Program-made: the position numbers and the translations under genes
Assembly (NCBI RefSeq): GCF_000378985.1
Contig: NZ_KB905370.1
Coordinates: forward strand, 558,001 to 622,000
Origin: Ensifer sp. BR816
GTDB lineage: Bacteria; Pseudomonadota; Alphaproteobacteria; Rhizobiales; Rhizobiaceae
Length of the DNA stretch: 64,000 nt
Reading direction: 5' to 3'
Notes under the pieces: generated by a model
Databases searched by the model: none
What the model was told of the DNA's origin: nothing
Seen by the model: the letters and a program-made list of their open reading frames with translations, nothing else
Part shown: one piece after another, positions 26,605 through 36,794 of the stretch
Position numbering within the stretch: the stretch's first letter is position 1
Layout: each line of letters begins with the position of its first letter

Positions 26605-26907
26605 ATTTCTCGTCCCGTCGCGTTCCGGACAGCCGGCATCTCGTCCGGACATGTCCATTCCTGTGCCGTTCGGCCATAAGTGCGTCTCTCTGCCGGAAAC
26701 GGGCAGGCTTGCCAAGTCCCCCGTTCGGAGAGCGGGCCGAAAAGCCATTCAACTTTTCAGGCCCGGGCGCCGCAAGGATGCACTTTCTTCGGGCGTAAAT
26801 GGGGGCTGCGGCCCGCTGAATGGCCGGCCAAACCGTCCTTTAATCGGTTCCGATTCGAGAAATTATGCAGTAGAGCTTGCTGGACAACGCGAACCTAAGG
26901 AAATCCG

Positions 26908-27765
26908 ATGACGAACCACGACCTCGCCTCCCTGTCGCAGACGATCGAGACCGCCTTTGATGATCGCGAGGCCGTCAGCACCAGCACACGCGGCCCGATC
27001 CGCGACGCAGTGGAGGCGGCGCTGAACCTGCTCGACGGCGGCAAGGTGCGCGTCGCCGAGCGTAGCGCCGACGGCAACTGGACCGTCAACCAGTGGCTCA
27101 AGAAGGCCGTGCTGCTCTCCTTCCGGCTGAACCCGATGGAACTCGTCAGGGGCGGACCGGGCGAATCCGTCTGGTGGGACAAGGTCCCCTCCAAATTCGA
27201 CGGCTGGAGCGTCAACGAGTTCGAGAAGGCCGGCTTCCGCGCCGTCCCGAACTGCGTCGTGCGCCGTTCCGCCTATATCGCTCCGAGCGCGGTCCTGATG
27301 CCCTCCTTCGTCAATCTCGGCGCCTATGTCGGCGAGGGTACGATGGTCGATACCTGGGCGACAGTCGGCTCCTGCGCGCAGATCGGCAAGAACGTGCATC
27401 TTTCCGGCGGCGTCGGCATCGGCGGCGTCCTGGAGCCGATGCAGGCCGGGCCGACGATCATCGAGGACAATTGCTTCATCGGTGCCCGCTCCGAAGTCGT
27501 CGAGGGCTGCGTCGTCCGCGAGGGCTCGGTCCTCGGCATGGGCGTCTTCATCGGCAAGTCGACGAAGATCGTCGACCGCGCCACCGGCGAAGTGATGTAT
27601 GGCGAAGTACCGCCCTACTCCGTCGTTGTCGCCGGCTCGATGCCGTCCGGCTCGACCATGGCCAACGGCCAGCCGGCGCCGCACCTCTATTGCGCCGTCA
27701 TCGTCAAGCGCGTCGACGAGAAGACCCGTTCCAAGACCGGCATCAACGAACTGCTCCGGGATTGA
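26908..27765 (+). CDS. dapD: 2,3,4,5-tetrahydropyridine-2,6-dicarboxylate N-succinyltransferase
   Basis: 285 residues with AAGGAAATCC upstream. The C-terminal half is a left-handed beta helix made of hexapeptide repeats ([38 protein letters not shown]), as in all DapD. It succinylates tetrahydrodipicolinate in the lysine/diaminopimelate pathway. dapE, acting two steps later, lies 9 kb downstream. Confidence 0.97.
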   Translation: MTNHDLASLSQTIETAFDDREAVSTSTRGPIRDAVEAALNLLDGGKVRVAERSADGNWTVNQWLKKAVLLSFRLNPMELVRGGPGESVWWDKVPSKFDGWSVNEFEKAGFRAVPNCVVRRSAYIAPSAVLMPSFVNLGAYVGEGTMVDTWATVGSCAQIGKNVHLSGGVGIGGVLEPMQAGPTIIEDNCFIGARSEVVEGCVVREGSVLGMGVFIGKSTKIVDRATGEVMYGEVPPYSVVVAGSMPSGSTMANGQPAPHLYCAVIVKRVDEKTRSKTGINELLRD

Positions 27766-27767
27766 TC

Positions 27768-28151
27768 ATGGCCGAGGAGGGGCGGCAGCCGAGCATGACC
27801 TGGCTGTTCTTCAGCCCCTCCGGCCGGATCGGCCGCCTGCCCTTCTTCCTCTCCTGGCTTTTCTGGTTCGTCGTCGGCGGCGTCATCCTGATGCAGATGC
27901 TGAAATACGAGGACCAGGACGCGGCGCTGGCGCTCTGGACGCTGGCGATGATCGGCTCCGGCATCGCCTCGACCGTTTCAATCGCCATGCTGGCGATCAA
28001 GCGGCTGCATGATATCGGCTATCCGGGCCCGCTCGCCCTTTGTCTGTTCATTCCGGTGCTGAGCCCCATCGTCTTCATCGCGCTCTGTCTCTGGCCCGGC
28101 GCGCAAGGCGCCAACGAATTCGGCGGGCGCCGCAACGGTCCGAGGCGTTGA
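27768..28151 (+). CDS. DUF805 membrane protein
   Basis: 127 residues from the ATG two bases after the dapD stop, so it is cotranscribed. It begins MAEEGRQPSMTWLFFSPSGRIGR, the DUF805/YhaH hallmark of an F-x-GRxxR start followed by four membrane helices, and has IKRLHDIGYPG and the terminal GANEFG motif. Function unknown. Confidence 0.88.
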   Translation: MAEEGRQPSMTWLFFSPSGRIGRLPFFLSWLFWFVVGGVILMQMLKYEDQDAALALWTLAMIGSGIASTVSIAMLAIKRLHDIGYPGPLALCLFIPVLSPIVFIALCLWPGAQGANEFGGRRNGPRR

Positions 28152-28303
28152 CCATCGGCCCCTGTACATTCCTAGTCCCAAAGCGTATGTAGCGCGGCAA
28201 TGAACTGGGCCGCGACGTGTTGCCCGCGGCTATCGACGCCCGATGACGACCTGATCGAGGTCCGCTCGTCTACCGGCGCGAACCGAACTCCGAAAGACGA
28301 GAG

Positions 28304-30205
28304 ATGACAGAATTTGAAGGGATCGCACCGGCGATCGCCGAGGCGTTGGCGAAACGCGGTTACAACACGCTGACACCGGTTCAGCAGGCGATGCGCGACC
28401 CGGCGCTCGACGGCGCCGACGCGCTGGTTTCCGCTCAGACCGGCTCCGGCAAGACCGTCGCCTTCGGCCTGGCGCTGGCGCCGACGCTGCTCGGAGCGGC
28501 AAGGCAATTCGGCACCCCGGAGGCGCCGCTGGCGCTCGTCATCGCGCCGACGCGCGAGCTGGCCTTGCAGGTGAAACGCGAGCTCGAATGGCTCTACGAG
28601 ATTGCCGGGGCGACGATCGCGTCCTGCGTCGGCGGCATGGACATCCGCAGCGAACGACGCGCGCTCGAACGCGGCGCCCATATCGTCGTCGGCACGCCGG
28701 GCCGGCTCTGCGACCACATCCGCCGCGACTCGCTCGATATCTCCGCCTTGCGCGCCGTGGTGCTGGACGAGGCGGACGAGATGCTCGATCTCGGCTTCCG
28801 CGAGGATCTGGAATTCATTCTGGAAGCATCGCCGGCCGAACGCCGAACGCTGATGTTCTCGGCGACCGTGCCGCGCTCGATCGCGACGCTCGCCAAGAAC
28901 TACCAGCGCGACGCCGTGCGGATCGGCGTCGCTTCCGAACAGAAGCAGCACGGCGACATCGAATACCGGTCCCTCCTCGTCGCCCCGAGCGACCGCGAGA
29001 ACGCCATCATCAACGTGCTACGCTACTACGAGGCCCGCAATGCGATTGTCTTCTGCTCGACCCGCGCTGCGGTCAACCACCTGACGGCTCGCTTCAACAA
29101 TCGCGGCTTCTCGGTCGTGGCCCTCTCCGGCGAACTCAGCCAGAACGAGCGCACCCACGCGCTGCAGGCGATGCGCGACGGCCGTGCCCGGGTCTGCATC
29201 GCGACGGACGTCGCCGCCCGCGGCATCGACCTGCCGGGCCTCGAGCTCGTCATCCATGCGGATCTGCCGACCAATTCCGAGACGCTTCTGCACCGCAGCG
29301 GCCGCACCGGTCGCGCCGGTCAGAAGGGCGTCAGCGCCTTGATCGTGCCGGTCAATCAACGGCGGAAGGCGGAGCGACTGCTGGATGGCGCCCGGATCAC
29401 CGCTGCCTGGGCGAAGCCGCCGTCGGCGGACGAGGTGACGCGCCGCGACGAGGAGCGTCTCCTCGCCGATACGGCTTTCGACGAGCCGCTCCGCGACGAC
29501 GAACAAGAGATCGTGCAGGCGCTGATCAAGCGTCACGGCGCCGAGAAGCTCGCCGCCGCCTTTCTGCGGCAGTTCCGTTCCAACCGTTCCGCCCCCGAAG
29601 ATCTTTCCGATGTCTCCCTTTCCGATGACCGGAAAAAGGGTCGCCGCGACGGCCCGGCTTTTGCTGGAGACAGCGCCCCCGCGCCCCGCGCGGACTTCGC
29701 CGACGGCCAATGGGTCTCGCTCTCCGTCGGGCGCAAGCAGAACGCCGAACCCCGCTGGCTGATCCCGATGCTCTGCCGCCATGGCAAGCTCACCAAGCGC
29801 GACATCGGCGCGATCCGCATGCAGCCGGAGGAAACCTATGTGGAGCTGACGGCCGAGGGCGCCGAGCGCTTCCTCGCGGCGATCGGCCCGAACCGGACCC
29901 TGGAAAAGGGCATTCGCGTTAAGACGCTGCCGGGCGCCCCGGACGGCTCGCGGCCGCGCGACGACAAGCAAGAATTCGCGAAGAAGCGGCCGCGACCGGC
30001 AGAAGCTCAGCCGGAGCGTGGCCACAAGGACTTCGAACCGAAGCGCAAATTCGAAAAGAAGCCTGCCGCCGGCCAGGACGCGCATCCGGAGAGGCGCGAC
30101 GAAAAGCCCTGGAGCAAGAAGAAGGGGAAGCCCGACGCGAGAAAGGCAGCCGGCGACTTCAAGCCGAAAGCCAAGCGCAACAACGCCAAGAACCGTCAGG
30201 CCTGA
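28304..30205 (+). CDS. DEAD-box ATP-dependent RNA helicase with DbpA-type RNA-binding domain
   Basis: 633 residues. Helicase motifs in order: Q motif near the N-terminus (TPVQQAM), I (AQTGSGKT), Ia (PTRELALQ), Ib (TPGR), II (VLDEADEM), III (SATV), V (ARGIDLPG) and VI (HRSGRTGRAG). Residues about 465-545 match the DbpA/CsdA C-terminal RNA-binding domain (SVGRKQNAEPRWLIPMLCRH). The last 90 residues form a disordered Lys/Arg-rich tail. It probably remodels ribosomal or structured RNA. Transcribed alone. Confidence 0.94.
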   Translation: MTEFEGIAPAIAEALAKRGYNTLTPVQQAMRDPALDGADALVSAQTGSGKTVAFGLALAPTLLGAARQFGTPEAPLALVIAPTRELALQVKRELEWLYEIAGATIASCVGGMDIRSERRALERGAHIVVGTPGRLCDHIRRDSLDISALRAVVLDEADEMLDLGFREDLEFILEASPAERRTLMFSATVPRSIATLAKNYQRDAVRIGVASEQKQHGDIEYRSLLVAPSDRENAIINVLRYYEARNAIVFCSTRAAVNHLTARFNNRGFSVVALSGELSQNERTHALQAMRDGRARVCIATDVAARGIDLPGLELVIHADLPTNSETLLHRSGRTGRAGQKGVSALIVPVNQRRKAERLLDGARITAAWAKPPSADEVTRRDEERLLADTAFDEPLRDDEQEIVQALIKRHGAEKLAAAFLRQFRSNRSAPEDLSDVSLSDDRKKGRRDGPAFAGDSAPAPRADFADGQWVSLSVGRKQNAEPRWLIPMLCRHGKLTKRDIGAIRMQPEETYVELTAEGAERFLAAIGPNRTLEKGIRVKTLPGAPDGSRPRDDKQEFAKKRPRPAEAQPERGHKDFEPKRKFEKKPAAGQDAHPERRDEKPWSKKKGKPDARKAAGDFKPKAKRNNAKNRQA

Positions 30206-30215
30206 TTTATTCGGG

Positions 30216-31127
30216 TTACGCGCCGTCGACTTGCGACTGCGCGACCACTTTCACCACCCAGTCGGCAAAGACGCGCAGCCGGCTGCTCAAATGGCGGTTC
30301 GGCGGATAGACCAGATAGACCGGCATCGATTCGACCTGCCAATCGGCAAGCACCGGAACCATGGTGCCGGCGCGGAGATCGCCGCGCACCATGAAGTGCG
30401 GCGCCTGGATGACCCCCATTCCCGCGCGCGCGGCCGCGACATAGCTCGTCGCCTCGTTCGCCGCCACGCTATAGCGGCAATTGACCTCGATTTCCTCGCT
30501 GCCGCGCCGGAAGTGGAAAGGCATCTGCTGACCGGTGGTCGGGCGGAAATAGCCGACGGCATAGCAGTTCTTCTCGAGGTCGGAGGGATGCTGCGGCGCT
30601 GGGTGCCTCTCGAGGAAGTCCGGCGTGGCGCAGGTGATGAACTTCATCTCCGTGATGCGCCGGGCGATCAGCGACTGGTCCGTCAGCGCACCGCCGCGGA
30701 TCGCGCAATCGACGTTTTCGGCCAGATAGTCGACGTTGCGGTCGGACACGCCGAGATCGATCTGGATATCGGGATACTTGCGGTGAAACTCAGGCAGCGC
30801 CGGAATGATGATCAGGTTGGCGAAGGCGCTCGCCGTTTCGACGCGCAGCCGGCCCTTCGGCAGGCTCTGGGCACTCGAAAGGCTACCATCCAGTTCATCG
30901 ATGTCGGAGAGCAGGCGCGCGGCGCGTTCGTAGTAGAGCGCACCGTCCGGCGTCACCAGAACCCGCCGCGTCGTGCGATTGAGAAGCTTGGTGCGAAGAT
31001 GCGCCTCCAGGCCCTGGATGAGATTGGTAACGGTCGCCTTCGGCATGTTGAGAGAAGCGGAGGCCCGGGTGAAATTGCCGGTCTCCACCACTCGAAGGAA
31101 CACGCGCATGGCCGTAAGCTGGTCCAT
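30216..31127 (-). CDS. LysR-family transcriptional regulator
   Basis: 303 residues from ATG 31127 ([11 protein letters not shown]). The N-terminal winged helix ([23 protein letters not shown]) precedes a periplasmic-binding-like effector domain. It is transcribed away from the hydrolase-like/RND pump genes across a 136-bp gap with dyad symmetry, the classic layout of a LysR regulator controlling its divergent neighbours. The effector is unknown but could be a compound exported by the pump. Confidence 0.93.
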   Translation of the reverse strand: MDQLTAMRVFLRVVETGNFTRASASLNMPKATVTNLIQGLEAHLRTKLLNRTTRRVLVTPDGALYYERAARLLSDIDELDGSLSSAQSLPKGRLRVETASAFANLIIIPALPEFHRKYPDIQIDLGVSDRNVDYLAENVDCAIRGGALTDQSLIARRITEMKFITCATPDFLERHPAPQHPSDLEKNCYAVGYFRPTTGQQMPFHFRRGSEEIEVNCRYSVAANEATSYVAAARAGMGVIQAPHFMVRGDLRAGTMVPVLADWQVESMPVYLVYPPNRHLSSRLRVFADWVVKVVAQSQVDGA

Positions 31128-31154
31128 TTTCAATAGCCAATTGTTCGAAATACC

Positions 31155-31185
31155 GAATAGTGTAATCAGCGCCCACGGACTATTC
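31155..31185. promoter_or_regulatory. Dyad in the LysR/efflux intergenic region
   Basis: GAATAGT at 31155-31161 and ACTATTC at 31179-31185 are perfect inverted copies 17 bases apart; just beside them TTCG-N6-CGAA (31144-31157) forms a smaller dyad. Together these suit a LysR tetramer site and would overlap the promoters. Confidence 0.45.
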
Positions 31186-31263
31186 CAGAAGAAAGACAAT
31201 GTTAGGATGTGACCGTCGCGGGTTGTCCCTCATCTAGGGATTCACCCATTGTCGAGGCAAGAG

Positions 31264-32079
31264 ATGGACACGCATTTTACCGAAGAGACGATGCAGACGG
31301 GCCAGGGCTCGTGCCGCGCGCGCGTCTACAAGGGTGCGTCGTTGCTCGCACCGCCGCCGGTCGTCCTGCATCTGCACGGCGGTAGCTTCACGGGAGATTC
31401 GGTCGCGGCCGGAGAGAAGGTCGCAGGAGCACTCTCCGCTGCCGGTGCGGTCGTCATCTCGCCGGAATATCCGTCGGCCTGTCTCAACCCGTTTCCGGCG
31501 GCTCTCGACGCCGCCTATGCCATGCTCGCTTCGATGCGCAGCCGCTGTCCGCAGTTCGCGCACAAGAAGTCGTTGCTGTTCGTCGCCGGCGAGGAGGCGG
31601 GCGGCAACCTCGCCGCCGGCCTGGCGCTGATGGCGCGGGATCAGTTTCTGACCGACCTCAAGGGCCAGATCCTGCTTTCGCCGCTGCTCGATCCCTGCCT
31701 GGCGACGCCGTCGTTCCGCAAGTTCTGTCCGCAGAGCTCGGTCCAATCGATCGCCGACGGCTGGCAGCAATATCTCGGCGAAGGCAGCGGCCTGACCCAC
31801 CCTTACGCGGCGCCCGGCCATTGCACCCGGCTCGGCGGTCTCGTTCCGGCCCTCGTGGTCACCAGCGAGGAGTGTCCGATGCGAGACGAGGCCAAGGCCT
31901 ATGCCGAGCGCCTGCGCACAGCCGGGGTTCCGGTGGAGATGCACGTCCTGCCCGGCCGTGCCGCGTGGGTCCCGGCCAATGTCTCGGCCCAGCAAAGCTG
32001 GCCCGAACAGGAAGAAATCATATCCGGCATTTTCTCCCGCTTCTTCGAGAAGGCGGGAGCGAAGGCCACACAGAAGTAA
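31264..32079 (+). CDS. Alpha/beta-hydrolase-fold (HSL-type) protein lacking the catalytic triad
   Basis: 271 residues from ATG 31264. The hormone-sensitive-lipase fold is recognisable from the oxyanion loop LHLHGGSF, the PFPAALDAAYA segment and the RDEAKAYAERLRTAGVPV segment. At the nucleophile elbow, GDSAGG reads GEEAGG, placing Glu at position 111 in place of Ser; the Asp site of the usual DPLRD reads CPMRD (Cys204); and the His of PGxxHGF is Ala234. All three triad residues are changed while the fold is kept, so it is probably non-catalytic. It is first in the LysR-controlled efflux locus, 41 bases before the adaptor gene. It may bind a ligand or partner. Confidence 0.85.
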   Translation: MDTHFTEETMQTGQGSCRARVYKGASLLAPPPVVLHLHGGSFTGDSVAAGEKVAGALSAAGAVVISPEYPSACLNPFPAALDAAYAMLASMRSRCPQFAHKKSLLFVAGEEAGGNLAAGLALMARDQFLTDLKGQILLSPLLDPCLATPSFRKFCPQSSVQSIADGWQQYLGEGSGLTHPYAAPGHCTRLGGLVPALVVTSEECPMRDEAKAYAERLRTAGVPVEMHVLPGRAAWVPANVSAQQSWPEQEEIISGIFSRFFEKAGAKATQK

Positions 32080-32120
32080 GCAGACATTTAGAGCCGGCTC
32101 CCACCCGGCAAGGAGAGACC

Positions 32121-33326
32121 ATGACGTCGAGCGTTACTCGCCGCGCCCTGTGGGGCGCCGGCCTCAGCATTCTATTGTCCGTCACCGGCGGAGCAGCCGT
32201 CTTTCTCGGCCTGCCCGCCCGCCTGCAGGCGGATGCCGCAACCGAAGCGGCACCCGCTGCTCCTCCCGCCGTTCCGGTTTCCGTCGCCAAGGCGGAGACG
32301 CGCCGGATCACGACCTGGGAGAGCTTCTCGGGCCGGCTCGAGGCGATCGAGCGCGTCGAAGTCCGTCCCCGCGTCGGCGGCTCGATCCTCAGCGCCCATT
32401 TCCGCGAGGGTGCCCTCGTCGACAAGGGCGACCTGCTCGTGACCATCGATCCTGAGCCCTATGCGGCGGCCGTCGAGCGCGCCGAAGCGGAGGTCTCGGC
32501 GGCGGAGGCGCGGGTGGCGTTTGCGAAAACCGAACTCGAACGCGGCCGCAAGCTGGTTTCCACCAGCGCCATCCCGCAGAGCGGCGTCGACCAGCGGCTC
32601 AGCACCTATGACGAGGCACAGGCCAATGTCCGCTCGGCCAAAGCGGCGCTGCGCTCCGCCAGATTGGACCTGCAATATACCGAGGTGCGCGCGCCGATTG
32701 CCGGACGCGTCGGCAGGCTCGAGGTAACCTCCGGCAATCTCGTCGCCGCGGGCTCCGCCTCGCCGATCCTGACGACGCTGGTCTCGATCGATCCGATCTA
32801 TGCGAGCTTCAATGTCAGCGAGGAAGTGGTTGCGGCGGCACTCGCCAAGCTTTCCGCTTCTGCCGATGCCGAAGCGATCGAGCGCATTCCGGTGCAGATC
32901 GGCACCGCCGCCGATGAAGGCACGCCGATCAGCGGCCATATCCAGCTCATCAACAACGAGGTGGATGCGGCAACCGGCACCATCCGCGTCCGGGCGGCGC
33001 TCGAAAATGCCGACGGCCGGCTGATCCCGGGCCAGTTCGTCCGCATCCGCATCGGCGATCCGGCGCCGGCAGAGAAGCTGGTGATCAGCGACCGCGCCAT
33101 CGGCTCCGACCAGGACAAGAAATTCGTGCTGGTCGTCGGTTCCGACAACAAGGTCGAATACCGGCAGGTCACCCTCGGACCGACGGCTGACGGCCTGCGG
33201 ATCGTCGAGACCGGCCTGAAGCCCGGCGAAAGCATCGTCGTCAACGGCCTGCAGCGTGTCCGTCCCGGCGTCGTCGTCGCGCCGCAACCGGTCGAGCAGG
33301 CAACCGCGTCGATCGCGAAACCATAG
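32121..33326 (+). CDS. RND efflux periplasmic adaptor (membrane fusion protein)
   Basis: 401 residues from ATG 32121 with AAGGAGAG upstream. An N-terminal signal anchor is followed by the lipoyl/barrel-sandwich halves (VRPRVGGSILSAHFREGALVDKGDLL and TEVRAPIAGRVGRLEVTSGNLV, shown in part), an alpha-helical hairpin near 100-170, and a C-terminal beta barrel. It links the inner-membrane pump to an outer-membrane TolC-type channel. The channel gene is not in this locus. The pump gene follows after 124 bases. Confidence 0.94.
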   Translation: MTSSVTRRALWGAGLSILLSVTGGAAVFLGLPARLQADAATEAAPAAPPAVPVSVAKAETRRITTWESFSGRLEAIERVEVRPRVGGSILSAHFREGALVDKGDLLVTIDPEPYAAAVERAEAEVSAAEARVAFAKTELERGRKLVSTSAIPQSGVDQRLSTYDEAQANVRSAKAALRSARLDLQYTEVRAPIAGRVGRLEVTSGNLVAAGSASPILTTLVSIDPIYASFNVSEEVVAAALAKLSASADAEAIERIPVQIGTAADEGTPISGHIQLINNEVDAATGTIRVRAALENADGRLIPGQFVRIRIGDPAPAEKLVISDRAIGSDQDKKFVLVVGSDNKVEYRQVTLGPTADGLRIVETGLKPGESIVVNGLQRVRPGVVVAPQPVEQATASIAKP

Positions 33327-33450
33327 TTAGGCGCGCCCTGCCTCTGAGGGCAGGGAAGCGAGTAGACATCCAACGGCATGCATCGGCTCGCGGCGGACCT
33401 TTCCGCCGCAGACGCCCTCTGTTTGCCCGAAGTTCCCAAGGGGGATCGTT

Positions 33451-36400
33451 ATGAACTTCTCACGCTTTTTCGTCGACCGCCCGGTCTTCGCGGGCGTTCT
33501 TTCCGTGCTCATCTTCGTCGCCGGCCTGATCGGCATGACAGGCCTGCCGATCTCCGAATATCCGGAGGTCGTGCCGCCGCAGATCGTCGTGCGCGCCCAG
33601 TATCCAGGCGCCAACCCGGCCGTCATCGCCGAAACCGTCGCGACCCCGCTCGAAGAGCAGATCAACGGCGTCGAGGGCATGCTCTACATGCAGAGCCAGG
33701 CGACCGCCGACGGGCTGATGACGCTGACCGTCACCTTCGAACTCGGCACCGATCCGGACCAGGCCCAGCAGCTCGTACAGAACCGCGTCGCGCAGGCCGA
33801 ACCGCGCCTGCCGGAGGAAGTACGCCGGCTCGGCGTCACCACCGTCAAGAGCTCGCCGGACCTGACGCTCGTCGTGCACCTGATCTCGCCCAACGGCCAG
33901 TACGATATCAACTATCTGCGCAACTACGGCGTCCTGAACGTCAAGGACCGGCTGGCCCGCGTCGAGGGCGTCGGCCAGGTGCAGATCTTCGGCGGCGGCG
34001 ACTATTCGATGCGCGTCTGGATCGACCCGGAGAAGGCCGCCGAGCGCGGTCTCGCCGCGAGCGACATCGCCAATGCGATCCGCGGACAGAACGTCCAGGC
34101 CGCCGCCGGCGTGATCGGCGCCTCGCCGTCCGTTGCCGGCCTCGACCTGCAGCTCTCCGTCAACGCCCAGGGGCGGCTCAGGACGCCGGAGGACTTTGCC
34201 GGGATCGTCGTTAAATCCGGCGCCAATGGCGAAATCACCCGCCTCGGCGACGTTGCCCGCGTCGAAATGGGCGCGGCGGACTATTCGCTGCGCTCGCTGC
34301 TCGACAACAAGGCTGCCGTCGGCATGGGCGTCTTCCAGGCGCCCGGCTCCAACGCCATCCAGATCTCCGAAAACGTCCACAAGGCGATGGCCGAGCTGAA
34401 GCAGACGATGCCCGAGGGCGTCGACTACGAAATCGTCTACGATACGACGCAATTCGTCCGGGCATCGATCGAATCGGTCGTCCACACCCTGCTCGAAGCG
34501 ATCGCGCTCGTCGTCCTCGTCGTCATCGTCTTCCTGCAGACCTGGCGCGCCTCGATCATCCCACTCGTCGCGGTTCCGGTCTCGATCGTTGGCACCTTTG
34601 CGGTGATGTATGTCTTCGGCTTCTCGATCAATGCGCTCAGCCTCTTCGGCCTGGTGCTGGCGATCGGCATCGTCGTCGACGATGCGATCGTCGTCGTCGA
34701 AAACGTCGAACGCAACATCGCCCAGGGCCTCTCGCCGGTGCAGGCGACCTATCGCGCCATGCAGGAAGTCTCCGGGCCGATCATCGCGATCGCCCTGGTG
34801 CTCGTCGCCGTCTTCGTACCGCTGGCCTTCATCACCGGGCTCACCGGCCAGTTCTACCGCCAGTTCGCGCTGACCATCGCGATCTCGACGGTGATTTCCG
34901 CCCTCAACTCCCTGACGCTGTCGCCGGCGCTTGCCGCGCTTCTGTTGAAGGACCACCACGCGCCGAAGGACCGCCTGACGCGGATCATGGACGCGCTGTT
35001 CGGCTGGTTCTTCCGCGGCTTCAACCGCTTCTTCGGGGCGAGCTCGGAGGCCTATGGCCGCGGCGTCGGCGGCATCCTGACGCGCAAGTCGCTGATCATG
35101 GGCGTCTATGTCGTCCTCATCGGCGTCACCTTCGTCCTTTTCCGCTCCGTCCCCGGCGGCTTCGTGCCGGCGCAGGACAAGCAATATCTGATCGGCTTCG
35201 CGCAATTGCCGGACGGGGCGACGCTCGACCGCTCGGAGGACGTCATCCGTCGGATGAGCGACATCGCCCTCAAGCATCCCGGCGTCGAGCACGCCATCGC
35301 CTTCCCGGGCCTGTCGATCAACGGCTTCACCAATTCCTCGAACTCCGGCATCGTCTTCGTGTCGCTGAAGCCGTTCGAGGAGCGCATGACGCCGGAACTA
35401 TCGGGCGGGGCGATCGCCATGCAGTTGAACCAGGAGTTCGGCGCGATCCAGGACGCCTTCATCGCCATGTTCCCGCCGCCGCCCGTCCAGGGCCTCGGCA
35501 CGACCGGCGGTTTCAAGCTGCAGATCGAGGACAAGAACGGCCTCGGTTACCGGGCGCTCGACGATGCGGCCAAGGCCTTCCTGGCGCAGGCTGCTCAAAC
35601 GCCGGAACTGGCCGGGCTCTATTCGAGCTACCAGATCAACGTGCCGCAGCTCTATGCCGACCTCGACCGGACCAAGGCGCGGCAGCTCGGCGTCGCGGTC
35701 ACGGACGTGTTCGAGACGCTGCAGATCTATCTGGGCTCGCTCTATGTCAACGACTTCAACGCCTTCGGCCGCACCTACAGTGTGCGCATCCAGGCCGACG
35801 CGAACTACCGCAGCCACGCCGACGATATCGGCAAGCTGAAGGTCCGTTCGCAATCGGGCGAGATGATCCCGCTCTCGGCGCTCTTGAAGGTCGAGCAGAC
35901 GGTCGGAGCCGAGCGAGCGATCCGCTACAACGGCTTCCTCGCCGCCGACATCAATGGCGGGCCGGCACCGGGCTTCTCCTCCGGCCAGGCGCAGGCGGCC
36001 ATTGAGCGGATCGCGGCCGAGACGCTGCCGCCCGGCATCTCCTACGAATGGACGGACCTGACCTACCAGCAGATCCTCGCCGGCAATTCGGGAATCCTGA
36101 TCTTCCCGCTGGCGCTGCTGCTCGTCTATCTGGTGCTGGCGGCCCAGTATGAGAGCCTGCTGCTGCCGATATCGATCATCCTGATCGTGCCGATGGGCAT
36201 CATGGCGGCGCTCACCGGCGTCTGGCTGACGGGCGGCGACAACAACGTCTTCACGCAGATCGGCCTGATCGTGCTCGTCGGCCTCTCGGCGAAGAATGCG
36301 ATCCTGATCGTCGAGTTCGCCCGCGAGCTGGAGCTCTCCGGCAGCAGCGCCGTCAGCGCCGCGATCGAGGCGAGCCGGCTGCGCCTCAGGCCGATCCTGA

Positions 36401-36636
36401 TGACCTCGATGGCCTTCATCATGGGTGTTGTGCCGCTCGTCACCTCGACCGGCGCCGGCGCGGAAATGCGCTCGGCCATGGGCGTTGCGGTCTTTGCCGG
36501 CATGATCGGCGTCACCGCCTTCGGCATCTTCATGACGCCGGTCTTCTACGTGCTGATCCGCAAGCTCTCCGGCGAGCGGCCGCTGAAGCACGCCGGCGGC
36601 CATATCGAGGCGCCGCATCTGACCCCCGGCGAGTAG
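33451..36636 (+). CDS. RND (HAE1) multidrug efflux pump, inner-membrane subunit
   Basis: 1061 residues, normal for the HAE1 family. It begins MNFSRFFVDRPVFAGVLSV, with twelve membrane helices in two halves, each followed by a large periplasmic loop. The helix-4 proton relay region GIVVDDAIVVVENVERN is conserved, as is GLSAKNAILIVEFA in the second half. It should export drugs, plant phenolics or detergents with the adaptor, driven by protons, probably under the divergent LysR regulator. Confidence 0.95.
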   Translation: MNFSRFFVDRPVFAGVLSVLIFVAGLIGMTGLPISEYPEVVPPQIVVRAQYPGANPAVIAETVATPLEEQINGVEGMLYMQSQATADGLMTLTVTFELGTDPDQAQQLVQNRVAQAEPRLPEEVRRLGVTTVKSSPDLTLVVHLISPNGQYDINYLRNYGVLNVKDRLARVEGVGQVQIFGGGDYSMRVWIDPEKAAERGLAASDIANAIRGQNVQAAAGVIGASPSVAGLDLQLSVNAQGRLRTPEDFAGIVVKSGANGEITRLGDVARVEMGAADYSLRSLLDNKAAVGMGVFQAPGSNAIQISENVHKAMAELKQTMPEGVDYEIVYDTTQFVRASIESVVHTLLEAIALVVLVVIVFLQTWRASIIPLVAVPVSIVGTFAVMYVFGFSINALSLFGLVLAIGIVVDDAIVVVENVERNIAQGLSPVQATYRAMQEVSGPIIAIALVLVAVFVPLAFITGLTGQFYRQFALTIAISTVISALNSLTLSPALAALLLKDHHAPKDRLTRIMDALFGWFFRGFNRFFGASSEAYGRGVGGILTRKSLIMGVYVVLIGVTFVLFRSVPGGFVPAQDKQYLIGFAQLPDGATLDRSEDVIRRMSDIALKHPGVEHAIAFPGLSINGFTNSSNSGIVFVSLKPFEERMTPELSGGAIAMQLNQEFGAIQDAFIAMFPPPPVQGLGTTGGFKLQIEDKNGLGYRALDDAAKAFLAQAAQTPELAGLYSSYQINVPQLYADLDRTKARQLGVAVTDVFETLQIYLGSLYVNDFNAFGRTYSVRIQADANYRSHADDIGKLKVRSQSGEMIPLSALLKVEQTVGAERAIRYNGFLAADINGGPAPGFSSGQAQAAIERIAAETLPPGISYEWTDLTYQQILAGNSGILIFPLALLLVYLVLAAQYESLLLPISIILIVPMGIMAALTGVWLTGGDNNVFTQIGLIVLVGLSAKNAILIVEFARELELSGSSAVSAAIEASRLRLRPILMTSMAFIMGVVPLVTSTGAGAEMRSAMGVAVFAGMIGVTAFGIFMTPVFYVLIRKLSGERPLKHAGGHIEAPHLTPGE

Positions 36637-36655
36637 CTTTCCCGCCGGATTGCAT

Positions 36656-36688
36656 AAAGCGGGCCGGACCTTCGTCCGGCCCGCTTTC
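36656..36688 (+). terminator. Terminator after the RND pump gene
   Basis: AAAGCGGGCCGGAC and GTCCGGCCCGCTTT form a 14-bp hairpin with a 4-base loop followed by CGTTTC, about 20 bases after the pump stop. Confidence 0.85.
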
Positions 36689-36794
36689 GTTTCAATGGCG
36701 CACGCTGTCCAATCGGGCGTGACAGTTGGGGACCGATCGGATAAACCAGCGATCTCAGTTCCTTGGCCCACCGGCTCCGCAGGCATTCCACCCG

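Noticed and set aside
33460-35292. 610-residue frame antisense to the RND pump gene
   Set aside because: Composition is Asp/Arg/Glu-rich with no motif, and the opposite frame is a full-length RND pump.
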